A stretch of DNA of 64,000 nucleotides, from positions 85,826,862 through 85,890,861 of the forward strand of contig CM035166.1 in assembly GCA_020205615.1 (NCBI GenBank), given 5' to 3'. Positions 1 through 10,179 of the stretch are shown piece after piece. The notes beneath the pieces were generated by a model, which saw nothing but the letters and a program-made list of their open reading frames with translations, did no database searches and was not told where the DNA came from. This stretch comes from Panax quinquefolius. Its lineage: Eukaryota; Streptophyta; Magnoliopsida; Apiales; Araliaceae. The stretch's first letter is position 1. Every line of letters begins with the position of its first letter. The translations under genes and the position numbers were made by a program.

Positions 1-655
1 TTTGTATATCTGTGACATACCCCTATACATAATCTATATCGTGGTTTACCCTATACTTGGTGACATTCTTCTATTATTCATTTGGAACATCACATGCGTG
101 TGTTTTTACAGGACACTGGTTAAATCTTTATTATTATTACATTTGAACATCACATGCATATGTGTTTTACAGGACTGGTTCCGTCTTTATCATTACATTG
201 GAATATCCTATCTATGTGTTTTTATCTGGGATCTGGTTCCATCTTTATTATTACTGTTGGAACATCTTGTCGGTGTGAATTTCGACTTTCGGTTCATTAT
301 TATTATTCTATTGGAATAACTTTGTCTACATGTGAAGTACCGCATGCATGGTGATTTCCTTTGTTATTCCATTCTTTATTATACCCAATTTAGTTAAAAC
401 TTTGACTTCTATACTCCATGAAATTAGTAGAATATTCTTGATATTTGTGTTTCATCCGAGTATCTTTTCATGGAAATATTCTTACGATCATTCTTGAATT
501 TTACTCTACAAAGCGATATCATGTTGACAATTTGGGCGTTATTAGTTCTGAATAAATTAATTCGTGAACTTGTTTTATTGAATTATTATGTCATTGTCAT
601 CATCCTCATGTTATATTATGTTATCTTTTGGCTTACGTGCATAGATGAATTTAGT

Positions 656-690
656 ATGATTATGACCGGGGGATCATTCGGTATAATCAT
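656..690 (+). other. Conserved inverted repeat in LTR (first copy)
   Basis: ATGATTATGACC and GGTATAATCAT form an 11-bp stem with a one-base bulge around a loop of about 12 bases. The same element recurs in every long LTR of both gypsy families, usually twice per LTR, and once or twice in family B internal regions (near 3908 and 4494). Binding site or RNA structure is inference. Confidence 0.6.
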
Positions 691-758
691 GGCTTGTTAT
701 AAATGATGTGATAAAAGTCCTCGGTGGCTTCGTAATGCGATGATGGATAGTTTTTGGT

Positions 759-793
759 ATGATTATGACCGGGGTGATTCGGTATAGTCATGA
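759..793 (+). other. Conserved inverted repeat in LTR (second copy)
   Basis: Second copy about 100 bp after the first, with arms ATGATTATGACC and GGTATAGTCAT. The G in the right arm breaks one pair. The same spacing between first and second copies is seen in the other family B LTRs. Confidence 0.55.
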
Positions 794-1171
794 CCATTGA
801 TAATTTGATGAAAATCCTTGGCCGTAGTGGTACATGGATGATTAGATATTGTGGTTTATTCATTAAAGCGAGTCTTAGTGATAAAAATTTATGAAAACCT
901 TTTAAAACCTAAAAGATAGTAGACTTTATTTTCTACTTGACTCTTTTAATGGATCGCATATTCATTGCAGATTAAAGCTGGTTGTCTATTGTATTTTATC
1001 GGTTTAACATTGTTGAAGACTATTGATAATTTATTCTGCATTATCTTAGTTATAATATTTCTTCTTGGGCTAGTTGAGCTCACCCTTTCTTTTCTTTGTT
1101 CTTTTGAAATGAGAATATATTTGGGACGAGTCGGGAGAGCGGAGTAATGGTCCGAGGAGGATAGCATTAGT

Positions 1172-1220
1172 AGTCCTCACTATTCTGTGAAATAGTGTGA
1201 TAATAATTGTAATGAGGACT
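1172..1220 (+). other. Conserved nested stem-loop upstream of the PBS
   Basis: AGTCCTCA (1172-1179) pairs with TGAGGACT (1213-1220). Inside, CACTATT pairs with AATAGTG around a six-base loop. It lies about 165 bp before the LTR end and is recognisable in nearly every LTR here, including the minus-strand one (around 22990-23030). A role in primer placement or packaging is inference. Confidence 0.6.
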
Positions 1221-1386
1221 CCTTTTGAGTTTGTATAATATCTAGTAGACAATATTTGTATTCAAACTCACAGTTTATGTCGTATTGTACACGATAGTTA
1301 TATTAGTAAGTTGTATTTAAATTCTGTACCATATAAGTGGCGACCCAAGATGATTGACGTATACCTAATTTTGGGGGCGTCACAGT

Positions 1387-1398
1387 TGGTATCAGAGC
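1387..1398 (+). other. Primer-binding site (tRNA-iMet)
   Basis: TGGTATCAGAGC two bases after the LTR end matches the complement of the 3' end of plant initiator tRNA-Met, the usual primer of Ty3/gypsy and Ty1/copia elements. This is the only undamaged gypsy primer site in the window. Confidence 0.9.
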
Positions 1399-1599
1399 TT
1401 AGGGATATGATCCCTGGCTAAGATGCGAGACAAGAACTAGGAGGGGATAGACGGGGAATTCCTTCGCTAGTATGACCTACCTAAATTTATTTGGTATTTA
1501 ATTGGCTCATCGAGTATAGGGATAATATGTGATATGTTAATTAACCCTTGTTTTGTGGCGGTGTTTGAGAATGACATCCGTAAATCTTTGAGATAAGCA

Positions 1600-1900
1600 A
1601 TGAAGCACATGAGAGTGTTGATTGAATTTCAAACAAAAGGTAACGACCAACAATACGATAATAATCATCTTTGGTGGCAAGCAATTTATCGAACAATGAT
1701 AACCATCGTGGGGGAAATTATCATGCTAAGAATGGTAACCACTTTGGTGGTAATCATGGCAAAGATAATAGAAGTGGAAATTGCAAGAAGAGAAGGTCAT
1801 TTAGCTCAATTTTGTTATGCACCAAAGTCAAGTCATTTGGGACGGTGGCACCAAAGGTGGATATGGACAAAACAAAGTCGTTGGTTTTAGGAAGTGCATT
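1600..1900 (+). pseudogene. gag C-terminal remnant with broken CCHC zinc knuckle
   Basis: One frame encodes an Asn/His/Gly-rich stretch with repeated GGN/HGG peptides, typical of the linker before the nucleocapsid knuckle in plant gypsy gag. At 1773-1815 a CX2CX4HX4C pattern can be read if one extra base near 1791 is skipped: the first Cys is Ser (AGT), the second is TGC at 1782-1784, His is at 1798-1800 and the last Cys at 1813-1815. A frameshift and a lost metal ligand make this a pseudogene. The N-terminal two thirds of gag are missing. Confidence 0.65.
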
Positions 1901-1983
1901 TTCATGACTTCTCAAAAGCGAGTAAACCGAACGAAGTTAGCACAGGTTAGTTAATTATAAATTGCGAAGTCTATACCTTATAA

Positions 1984-2332
1984 GATCTGGGTTCTACCCA
2001 TTATTTTTTCTCTCTTTGCTTGCGTTCAACGTTTAAATTTGACTCCGGAGAAGTTAGACTTTGACTTATTGGTTGAAACTTCGTTAGTAGGAGCCTTCGT
2101 TACCACTACTATTTTTAAATCTTGTTTGATTCAAATAAACACTTTCACGTTACCTGTCGATCTTATCTTTTTGAAAATACTTGCCTTTGTTGTGATTTTA
2201 GGAATCAATTGGTTAACTACTCATCATGCTTTTCGTAAGGTTGTTAGCTTTTATATTCATAACCAACCTGTTGTGCGAATTCAAGTAACCAAACAACTAA
2301 AGTCAATTATTGTCATATCAAGCCATAAGTAA
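1984..2332 (+). pseudogene. Aspartic protease (retropepsin) remnant
   Basis: 1984-2001 reads DLGSTH, the position of the active-site D-x-G-[ST] motif of gypsy proteases. A frameshift near 2035 then leads into an open stretch of 97 codons (2039-2332) containing FDLLV, VDLI and, at 2195-2230, ILGINWL, the conserved hydrophobic C-terminal motif of plant gypsy retropepsins. Order and spacing behind the gag knuckle fit gag-pro. No reverse transcriptase follows: the sequence passes straight into non-coding DNA after 2340. The second half of the open stretch is probably fortuitous. Confidence 0.7.
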
Positions 2333-3961
2333 AGAGCCCCGAACCTTTCGTTGTTGACTTCCTTGTGTGGAATGCACTGCAGAAGCCGGACTTTACGTGG
2401 CGACATCGTGAATGAAGATGGCAAGTTTATAGGTATCATTGTGAGGTGCTATCTAGGTTAAGGGATAGAAGTCATAGTTGGTATCAATGTGACGTACTTA
2501 TCCAAGTCTTGGATGAGAGTCACAGTTTTGAATGATATTTCTATTATTAATAAATTTCTGGCGTATTCTTGAAGACTTCTTAGCCTACTTAGGCGTGAAA
2601 TCGAATTTCGTATTGACCCAAAGATCTAAAACCCATTTCTTAAACCCTCAAATATTTCTTCAACTAAAATGAGCAGGTTTTCGTGGTTTATGATGAAAGT
2701 CATAATAAAAGCATTGGACTAATGAAAATCATGGGTATACGTGGTATTAGTAAGTGTTATGATGAGTTATGTTGGTTAGTATGTGAAAACATGAAAGTTT
2801 CTTAAAAATCACAAGGTGTTAAAAACCAGATTTTGGTGAAAAACGTAACACGAAATTCAATTGACCAAATCTCCTATTATATTTTGAATTTTTGAGTGTG
2901 GTCAAGTCCTAGAGTTAGATCTATGAGTTACCTAACTAATCCAAGTGGAATCACTGAAAAAGGTGTTGTAGATTTTTGTGTGGACTGATTTTAGCAAAGA
3001 AGTCAAAACTTCAAAATGTCCAAAAAGTTGCTGCCACATTTTTGTAAGGGCTGTTTCAGCCACTTAATTAGTGAGAAAAATTCAGGCCTTTTGGGACATA
3101 AAAGTATATGGTATAAATAACATCGTGTCCAAAAATGAGCTCATTCCGACTTAAAATGAGCAAGTTATGACCATTTCAATATTTAGGATTTTCTGACGAA
3201 AAATGCTATAACTGGAGTTCTACAACTCCGATGACCATGAAATTTAAACTAGAGGCTCATATTAACATGTGTAAGGTCCTGCCAAGATTTGGGAATTTCT
3301 GGAGTTAAACTTGAGGTAGCAAATTTCTTAAGGAATTAATTAGAAATTGATTTTTGAAAAATAGTAAATAAATTTTAAAAATTTTGAGAAAAATATATTT
3401 TCATTATGGGACTATATTATGCTAAATCCCAGAAAAGAAATATTTTTGGAACTGATTTGATATTTTTCATAAAAATAGTTTGGTTACGAACATATGAGTT
3501 AAATATGTTATGTGAAGTAACAAAATTGGAAAATAGGATTTTATGGCTAGAGAATTCTATATAGAGTATATGCATATTTTTGATGAGGGATTTGATCATT
3601 GGTGATGATATCTTATGAGTATGACATTTTGAATGATTAAATGCATTATATGGTAAAGCGTAAACAATTGAAATAAATTATTTATAAATTTAAGAAGTGA
3701 TTAAAATATTGTTATAATGATATTAGATTATAAGATTATTAAGTGATTGATAACATGGGGATATTCTTGAATCTGGATAAATTATATTATAAATGTTTAA
3801 TATTTATCCTTTATCTCATTTGATTGATTCTTTATATCATTGACATGATCCTCATGCTTATATTATGTTGAAAGTCATACGTGGCTCACGTGCATAGATG
3901 GACTTGGTATGATTATGACGTGGAGGATTGTTGGGTATAATCATGACCGTAATTGAAAATA

Positions 3962-4375
3962 CGATTATCTTTGGCACATAGTGCATGGATAATTTGTGGT
4001 CGTGATACTAATGAATACACGATTATCTTGGCACGTAAAGTGCATGTATATTTGTGGTCGTGATACTAATGAATACACGATTATCTTTGTACGTAGTGCA
4101 TGGATAATTTGTGGTCGTGATACTAATGAATACACGATTATCTTTGGTAGTAGTGCATGGATAATTTGTGGTCGTGATATCTTAATGAATACACGATTAT
4201 CTTTGGCCGTAGTGCTCGGATAATTTGTGGTCGTGATACTTAATGAATACACGATTATCTTTGGTAGTAGTGCATGGATAATTTGTGGTCGTGATACTAA
4301 TGAATACACGATTATCTTTGGTAGTAGTGCATGGATAATTTCGTGGTCGTGATACTTAATGAATATCCTTGGCTT
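3962..4375 (+). repeat. Minisatellite in family B internal region, about 7 copies of 56-58 bp
   Basis: Tandem units carry GCATGGATAATTTGTGGTCG, then a GATACTAATGAATACACG segment and TATCTTTGG. Units vary mostly in the few bases just before GTAGTGCATGG (GGCAC, GTACG, GGTA, GGCCG) and slightly in length. The unit resembles the LTR segment CCTTGGCCGTAGTGCAGGGA, so it may have grown from that. The same array is at 59994-60440. Confidence 0.85.
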
Positions 4376-4786
4376 GTAGTGGAGGGATGATTGATGATAT
4401 GGATTAATTATTGGTGAGTCTCATTGAATGAAATATTAATTCATGGATGTGGTAAAAGTCATCTTTGGTAGTAGTGCATTGATAGACTTGGTATGATTAT
4501 GACCAAAGATTATTCGGTATAATCATGGCCAGTAATTGAAAACACGAATATCCTTGGCGAGAAGTGCATGGATAATTCGTGGTCGTGATCTATTAAGCGC
4601 GTCTCAAACATTATTGGTTTTACGGTTGTATATCTTTGGCTTTGTAGTGCAAAGATGAATTGTTAATGAATATCTTTGGTAGGATTGCGAAGATGAATTT
4701 AATATTTTTAACGATAAAGGTATTCAAGGTATCCTCACCTCTTTATCATATCAGTCGTACACCCTAATTTCGAGGCGAAATTTCAT

Positions 4787-4799
4787 AAGAAAGGGAGGT
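4787..4799 (+). other. Polypurine tract
   Basis: AAGAAAGGGAGGT lies directly before the TGTAAGACCC start of the 3' LTR, the position where plus-strand DNA synthesis is primed. It follows ATTTCGAGGCGAAATTTCAT, a stretch commonly seen at the 3' end of plant chromovirus-type gypsy elements. Confidence 0.75.
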
Positions 4800-5478
4800 T
4801 GTAAGACCCACTTTTTATAAATAAAGATGAATTTTTTATAAATATTATTTTTGAATATTATGGAATAAATTTGATATAATGTTATAGTTGTGGGTAATAT
4901 TTATAAATTTTGCAAAGTAAGCAAGTTGTTATAAAATATTCGTTTGGTGGGGAATATTCTTTTTGTCGGGGAATATTAAATGCACTGACTCAAACATTGG
5001 TGGACCCCACAACGGAAGTATTGTCGTAGTTAGAAAATGACAAAATTATCTTTCTATAAAAATAACTTGGGCAGAGGTATTCTACCGTTAAAAGCTGTTG
5101 AACTACCCTAATTGGTAAAAGAAATGCGATGTCTGGCGTGGTTGCGTAGTAGCTACGGTATTGATTATTGATCTTTACGTGAGAAGTCACTTAGCTATAC
5201 TCAATTATTACTCTGATAATTCTTTGCATCATATCTCTTATATTATTGATTCAATTATTGTCGCGATTATCATCGTATAATATGTTATATTATTGATTGA
5301 GGCGACAAGTTATAAATGATTAATAATTGTTGAAAGATTAAAAATGTGTTGATTAAAAATAAAATAATTTGTGGTAATATTTATTCAATCCTTGATGTAT
5401 ATAAAAGTCATTATGAGGCGTTTGTGGTAAGTTTGATTATTTTATGGGGGCCCATATGTCATCATCTAAGAGTCTCTT

Positions 5479-5860
5479 CGTCGATAGTATTTACCTTTGT
5501 CAATAGTAATTACCTTTGTGAATAGTAATTACCTTCGTCGATAGTATTTACCTTCTTAAACAATAGTAATTACCTTCTTCAATAGTATTTACCTTCGTCG
5601 ATAGTAATTACCTTCTTCAATAGTAATTACCTTTCGATAGTATTTACCTTCGATAGTAATTACCTTTGTGAATAGTAATTACCTTCGTCGATAGTATTTA
5701 CCTTCGTCGATAGTAATTACCTTTGTGAATAGTAATTACCTTCGTCGATAGTAGTATTTACCTTTCGTCGATAGTAATTACCTTCTTCAATAGTAATTAC
5801 CTTAAATCGATAGTAATTACATTATCGATAGTAATTACCCCTTCCATGAATAGTAGTTTT
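5479..5860 (+). repeat. Tandem repeat in U3: TAGTAATTACC / TAGTATTTACC units
   Basis: About 18 short units, roughly 17-25 bp each, alternate AATAGTAATTACCTT and CGATAGTATTTACCTT with variable connectors (CGTCG, CTTCA, TTGTG). They sit in the promoter-proximal part of the LTR, upstream of the TATA box. No other LTR in the window has this array, so it is private to this copy. Confidence 0.85.
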
Positions 5861-5997
5861 CCTTGATATTACCAAGAGTTAATTGCCTCTTGATTGTTCC
5901 AAGGGTTAATTACCTTTTGAAATAGTAGTTGTCTCTTGATATTACCAAGAGTCATTTTGACCCCTTCGTTAAGACCAAGAGCCACCCTCGGTTTTTC

Positions 5998-6005
5998 TAT
6001 AAATA
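5998..6005 (+). promoter_or_regulatory. LTR TATA box
   Basis: TATAAATA in the context TTTTTCTATAAATAGAAAGC, about 1.2 kb into the LTR. The flanks, including the following AGCTCATTCCTTCATT, are conserved in all LTRs of both families, which supports it as the core promoter. Confidence 0.75.
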
Positions 6006-6179
6006 GAAAGCTCATTCCTTCATTATTTCTTACAAATTCATTGAAACTCTGAGAGAGAAACTATAGAGAAAGAAGAAAAGTATTCTCGCTACTTCACTTT
6101 TCAATATTAGGTTCTTCTAAGGTAAGGGATATTATTTGTTGTGTACGTAAGGGGTGTTATTCTTTCTTATTCATGAAGA

Positions 6180-6610
6180 GAACTTACATTATTCCATTCT
6201 TTATTATTACATTGGAATAACTTTTATCTGTGGCATACCCTATACTTGGTGAAATCCCTCTGTTATTCCATTCTTTATTATTACATTGGAATAACTTTTA
6301 TATCTGATGACATACCTATACATAATAATCACATGTCGTGGTTTACCCTATACTTGGTGACATTCTTCTATTATTCTGTTGGAACATCACATGCATGTGT
6401 TTTACAGGACTGGTTTAAATCTTTATTATTATTACATTGGAACATCACATACATGTGTTTTTACAGGACTGGTTCCGTCTTTATCATTACATTGGAATAT
6501 CCTATACGTGTGTTTTACAGGATGGTTCCATCTTTATTATTACTGTTGGAACATCACTGTCGGTGTGAATTTCACACGACCTAGTTACATTATTATTATT
6601 ACATTGGAAT
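6180..6610 (+). repeat. Leader tandem repeats of family B
   Basis: About seven degenerate units of 55-75 bp built from TTATTATTnnnTTGGAAnAnC followed by a variable tail (for example CATGTGTTTTACAGGACTGG). The same module occurs in the other family B LTRs at 1-330, 45050-45310, 56290-56720 and 61580-62010. Differences between copies concentrate at CTG, CCG and CAG trinucleotides. Confidence 0.7.
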
Positions 6611-7660
6611 AACTTTTGTACATCTGCAATACCGCATGCATGGTGATTTCCTTTGTTATTCCATTCTTTATTATACCCAGTTGGTTAAAACTTTGACTTC
6701 TATACTCCATGAAATTAGTAGAATATTCTTGATATTTGCGTTTCATCCAGTATCTTTTCATGGAAATATTCTTCTGATCATTCTTGAATTTTACTCTACA
6801 AAGAAGTATCATGTTGACAATTTGGACGTTATTAGTTCCTGAATAAATTAATTCGTGAACTTGTTTTATTGAATTATTATGTCATTGTCATCATCCTCAT
6901 GTTATATTATGTTATCTTTGGCCGGCGTGCATAGATGAATTTAGTATGATTATGACGGGGATCATTCGGTATAATCATGGCTTGTTATAAATGATGTGAT
7001 AAAAGTCCTCGGTGGCTGTAATGCGGTGGTGGATAGTTTTGGTATGATTATGACCGGGGTGATTCGGTATAGTCATGACCATTGATAATTTGATGAAAAT
7101 CCTTGGTAGTAGATGCGAGGGATGATTAGATATTGTGGTTTATTCATTAAAGCGAGTCTTAGTGATAAAATTTATGAAAACCTTTTAAAACCTAAAAGAT
7201 AGTAGACTTTATTTTCTACTTGACTCTTTTAATGGATTGCATATTCATTATGATTAAACTGGTTGTCCATTGTATTTTATCGGTTTAACATTGTTGAAGA
7301 CTATTGATAATTTATTACGCATTATCTTAGTTATAATATTTCTTCTTTGGGCTAGTTGAGCTCACCCTTTCTTTCCTTTATTCTCTTGAAATGAGAATAT
7401 ATTTGGGACGAGTCGGGAACAGAGTAATGGTCCAGAGGATAGCATTAGTAGTCCTCACTATTACGTGAAATAGTGTGATAATAATTGTAATGAGGACTCT
7501 TTTTGAGTTTGTATAATATCTAGTAGACAATATTTGTATTCAAACTCACGATTTTATGTCGTATTGTACAGCAGTTATATTAGTAAGTTGTATTTAAATT
7601 ACATACCATATAAGTGGCGACCCAAGATGGGTGGCGTATACCTAATTTTGGGGCGTCCAC

Positions 7661-9355
7661 GAGATAATCCTGGTCATAATCATACTAAGTCCGTCTATGC
7701 ACTACTGTGCCATGAGATGACTTTCAACATAATATAAAACATGAGGATGATGACAATGACATAATAATTCAATAAAACAAGTTTAAGAATTAATTTATCC
7801 AGGAACCAATAACGTCCAAATTGTCAACATGATACTTCATTGTGGAGTAAAATTCAAGAATGCTCAAAAGAATATTTCCATGAAAAGATACTGGATGAAG
7901 CACAAATATCAAGGATATTCCACTAATTTCATGGAGTATAGAAGTCAAAGTTTTAACCAACTGGGTATAATAAAGAATGGAATAACAAAAGAAATCACCA
8001 GACATGCGATAGACCGCACATGCAGGTTATTCCAACAGAATAATAAATAACGGAACCAGTCAAAGTAAATTCGCGCAAACAAGATGTTCCAACGAGAATA
8101 ATAAAAAATGGAATAACAAGCGAAATCACCATGCATGCGGACTTGGCGCAGGCAAAGTTATTCAACAAAATATTAAATAACGGAACCGAGTTAAAGTAAA
8201 ACGCATGCAGATGCGGATATTCTAATGAGAATAGTAAAGAATGGAACCAGTCCCGCGTAAAACGTATAAAACAGGATATCGATTAGAGAGAATAATAAAG
8301 GCGGAATAATAGAAGAATGTCACCAAGTATAGGGTAGCCCGCGTATACTGGTTATTCCAACAGAATAATAAATAATGGAATAACATAAGTTCTCTTCATG
8401 AATACAAAAGAATAACACCCCTTACGAGTACAATAAATAATATTCCCTACCTTAAGAAGAAGAATCTTTGGATATAGAAGTAGTGAAGTAGCGAGAACAC
8501 TTTTCTTCTTTCTCTCTATAGTTTCTCTCTAGAGTTTCAATGAATTCGTAAGTTAAATAATGAAGTAATGAGCTTCTATTTATAGAAAAATGGATTGCAT
8601 AGTAACTAACTCATGAGCGGTCCATATTTAAAGAAAAATCTTTTAAATAAAATATAATATATTCTATTTATAATCTAATAATCTGAATAACTTTATAAAA
8701 GATTTTACTATACAAATACTATGCAGGCACCATGCATAATAAAATATAATATATTCTAATTATTATACAATAAAACATATAACTTTATAAAAGTATTTAC
8801 ATTTTTATATAAAAAGATTTTACTATGCAAAAACACTATGCAGCACTATACAACACTATGCATAATAAAATATAAAATATTCTATTTATAGAATAACTTT
8901 ATAAAAGTATTCTATTTTATATAAAAAGTTTTTCTGTTTTATTATATTAATAATACCAATAAAACAAAACTGAGTGACTTATCACATAAGCATCAATAAT
9001 CAATACTGTATGCTACTGTGTAACTACGTGTATTACTTTACTTTTAACACCGGGTGTTTCAACAGGTAACGGTAAAACTTCCGTCATTATTTTCATAAAG
9101 TATTTTTTGTCGTTTTCTCAATCCGACAATAATTCTGTTGTGGGGTCCACCAATGATTGTGCCATTGTACGAATATTCCCTTCTAAAACGAATATTCCCC
9201 GACCAATCGAATATTATATAACAACTTGCGTACTTTGTAAAATTTATAAATATTACCCACAACTATAACACTATCTCAAATCCACACCATAATATTTAAA
9301 AAAAAAATATTTCGAGAAAATTAAATATTTATTCATAAAAATCTGGGGTCTCACA
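7661..9355 (-). mobile_element. Inverted, 3'-truncated family B LTR
   Basis: On the minus strand this begins TGTGAGACCCCAGATTTT at 9355. It continues through the conserved LTR start, a U3 with GCATAGTGTT-type repeats (8690-8880), a TATA box (8577-8584), the GA-rich leader and the tandem repeats. It stops inside the first conserved inverted repeat at about 7661, so the last 650-700 bp of the LTR are missing. It abuts the end of the + strand LTR, giving a tail-to-tail arrangement. On its other side it meets copia sequence with no polypurine tract, so it is not the 3' LTR of an element whose internal region is visible here. Confidence 0.8.
8577..8584 (-). promoter_or_regulatory. LTR TATA box (minus strand)
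   Basis: TATAAATA on the minus strand, about 770 bp from the LTR start, followed by AGAAGCTCATTACTTCATTA. Confidence 0.7.
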
Positions 9356-9405
9356 TTGTCAGCTTCTCTTTCTTCTTCAACTTCCCTGACAACAGACATG
9401 TCCCC

Positions 9406-10179
9406 TCAAAAGCCTGCGTCCTTTAGTTCCCCAGTTCTTCCACTGGACTCTGTCATCATTCGCACATGCTCAGTAGGGTTTCTCTTCCAGTTTTCAAACA
9501 ACTGCTGAGTCATTCTTCAATTTGGGTTGATGGCTTCTCCCTCTTCATCCGCAATTTTGTCACCAAGTGCAGATTGCAGAATGATACTTATGAAACGCCC
9601 ATACAGCATCTTTAGAGGGCTTTTTGATTTCTTCGAGTTGACAATCCACTTGTCGATCCACTCGAGCAATACAGCTCTACAGTTGAGTTGTATATCATAA
9701 TACATGGCAGTCATAAGCCTTAGTTGAGCTTCATTCACTGAGTTATGACCCGAGCTCTTACATCAGATACATTTCCCAATAATGTCAGCCAAAAATTCGT
9801 ACGTTTGTGGGAACTCCTTCTTTTTGTATCCTTTTGCAGAGGGGTTTTTCTTGTGATGCATTTTCTTTAGTCCCTCTTGGAAGTTTATGCTGTCTAAGAA
9901 CGGGTGCCCTTCATTCTTGAAACATAGGGCCAGATTGAAGTCCTCTTCCCTTAGTCTCATTTCTACTCCCTTTACTCGAGTAGTGATGGTGTTGTGTTCG
10001 AACACACCATTCTTATAGAACTCCTTCACTAGCTTGGGATAGATGAGTGTATCGGTGCTCAACGCCTCTTCGAGACCCTCCTTCTTCAGTAAGGCCAGCA
10101 TTTTGTGAAATTTTGGTGGAGCATTCTTGAACTCATCGAAGCAGAGTCTGTAGCCTGAAACCACATTTGAAGTAGCCAT
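9406..10179 (-). pseudogene. Extra ORF downstream of copia pol, two in-frame TGA stops
   Basis: One frame of 258 codons runs from ATG at 10179 to TGA at 9406-9408, interrupted only by TGA at 9763-9765 and 9517-9519. The product would have FDEFKNAPPKFHKML near the N terminus, then PKLVKEFYKNG and VKGVEMRL, and in the middle MYYDIQLNCRAVLLEWIDKW. The spacing of an (L)V-x-EFY motif followed by a V(R/K)G-x-E motif and a later helical block resembles the plant transposon protein family often seen in plant genomes; I assign this with limited confidence. No signal peptide or membrane helix is evident, so I do not call it envelope-like. It lies where SIRE elements carry their third ORF, about 650 bp after the pol stop. 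Confidence 0.55.

Larger units (their letters stand above)
1..1384 (+). mobile_element. Family B Ty3/gypsy 5' LTR, left end outside window
   Basis: Right-hand part of a long terminal repeat. It ends GGGGGCGTCACA at 1384 and a tRNA-iMet primer-binding site follows two bases later, which fixes the boundary and the + orientation. The sequence parallels the 3' LTR at about 6290-7660 along its whole length, so the two are an LTR pair; by that comparison about 1.5 kb of this LTR lies left of the window. It begins inside the leader tandem repeats, where units of about 60-70 bp carry GGAACATCACATGC and TTTTACAGGACTGG. It then holds the conserved inverted repeats at 656-690 and 759-793 and the stem-loop at 1172-1220. 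The usual TTCTCTTCAGGAAATG acceptor-like site is altered here (TCTTTTGAAATG near 1104), with CAG lost. Confidence 0.9.
1385..4799 (+). mobile_element. Family B internal region, decayed and lacking RT/integrase
   Basis: Region of 3.4 kb between two family B LTRs. Only gag zinc-knuckle and protease relics are visible (separate entries). From about 2430 onward I see no coding signal. That non-coding part is clearly homologous to 58466-60654 in the right-hand family B element, down to the minisatellite, so it belongs to the element and is not random flank. RT, RNase H and integrase are absent, so the element is non-autonomous. Two more copies of the ATGATTATGACC-type inverted repeat lie near 3908 and 4494. 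Confidence 0.8.
4800..7660 (+). mobile_element. Family B 3' LTR with minisatellite-type U3
   Basis: Starts TGTAAGACCCAC at 4800 and runs to the degraded end GGGCGTCCAC. Layout: a conserved first 450 bp shared with all gypsy LTRs here; a variable U3 cassette (5270-5950) unlike any other copy; a TATA box at 5998; a GA-rich leader with the donor-like site at 6121; leader tandem repeats (6180-6610); a trunk with two inverted repeats (near 6945 and 7045); and the stem-loop near 7450-7500. It pairs with the LTR at 1-1384. It is joined directly to an inverted LTR fragment, and no target duplication can be identified. Confidence 0.85.

Noticed and set aside
154..354. ORFs in the leader repeats (also near 6246-6842, 45350, 56395-56897 and 61721-62203)
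   Set aside because: They read through T-rich tandem repeats in several frames at once and have no family similarity or conserved start.
1387..1398. Possible tRNA genes at primer sites
   Set aside because: Only 12-18 bases complementary to tRNA 3' ends are present; no cloverleaf or box A/B around them.
3965..4309. Long minus-strand ORF with repeated RPQIIHAL peptides (also 59946-60416)
   Set aside because: It is a translation of the 56-58 bp minisatellite; frames differ between copies and indels shift them.
5479..5860. Short regularly repeated units resembling a CRISPR array
   Set aside because: Units are degenerate and contiguous, with no constant repeat plus unique spacer pattern, and the DNA is plant LTR.
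9356..10179. The inverted LTR at 7661-9355 as 3' LTR of the minus-strand gypsy element (22818-24983)
   Set aside because: Its inner edge touches copia sequence with no polypurine tract, and its start (TGTGAGACCCCAGA) and U3 differ from the 24983 LTR.
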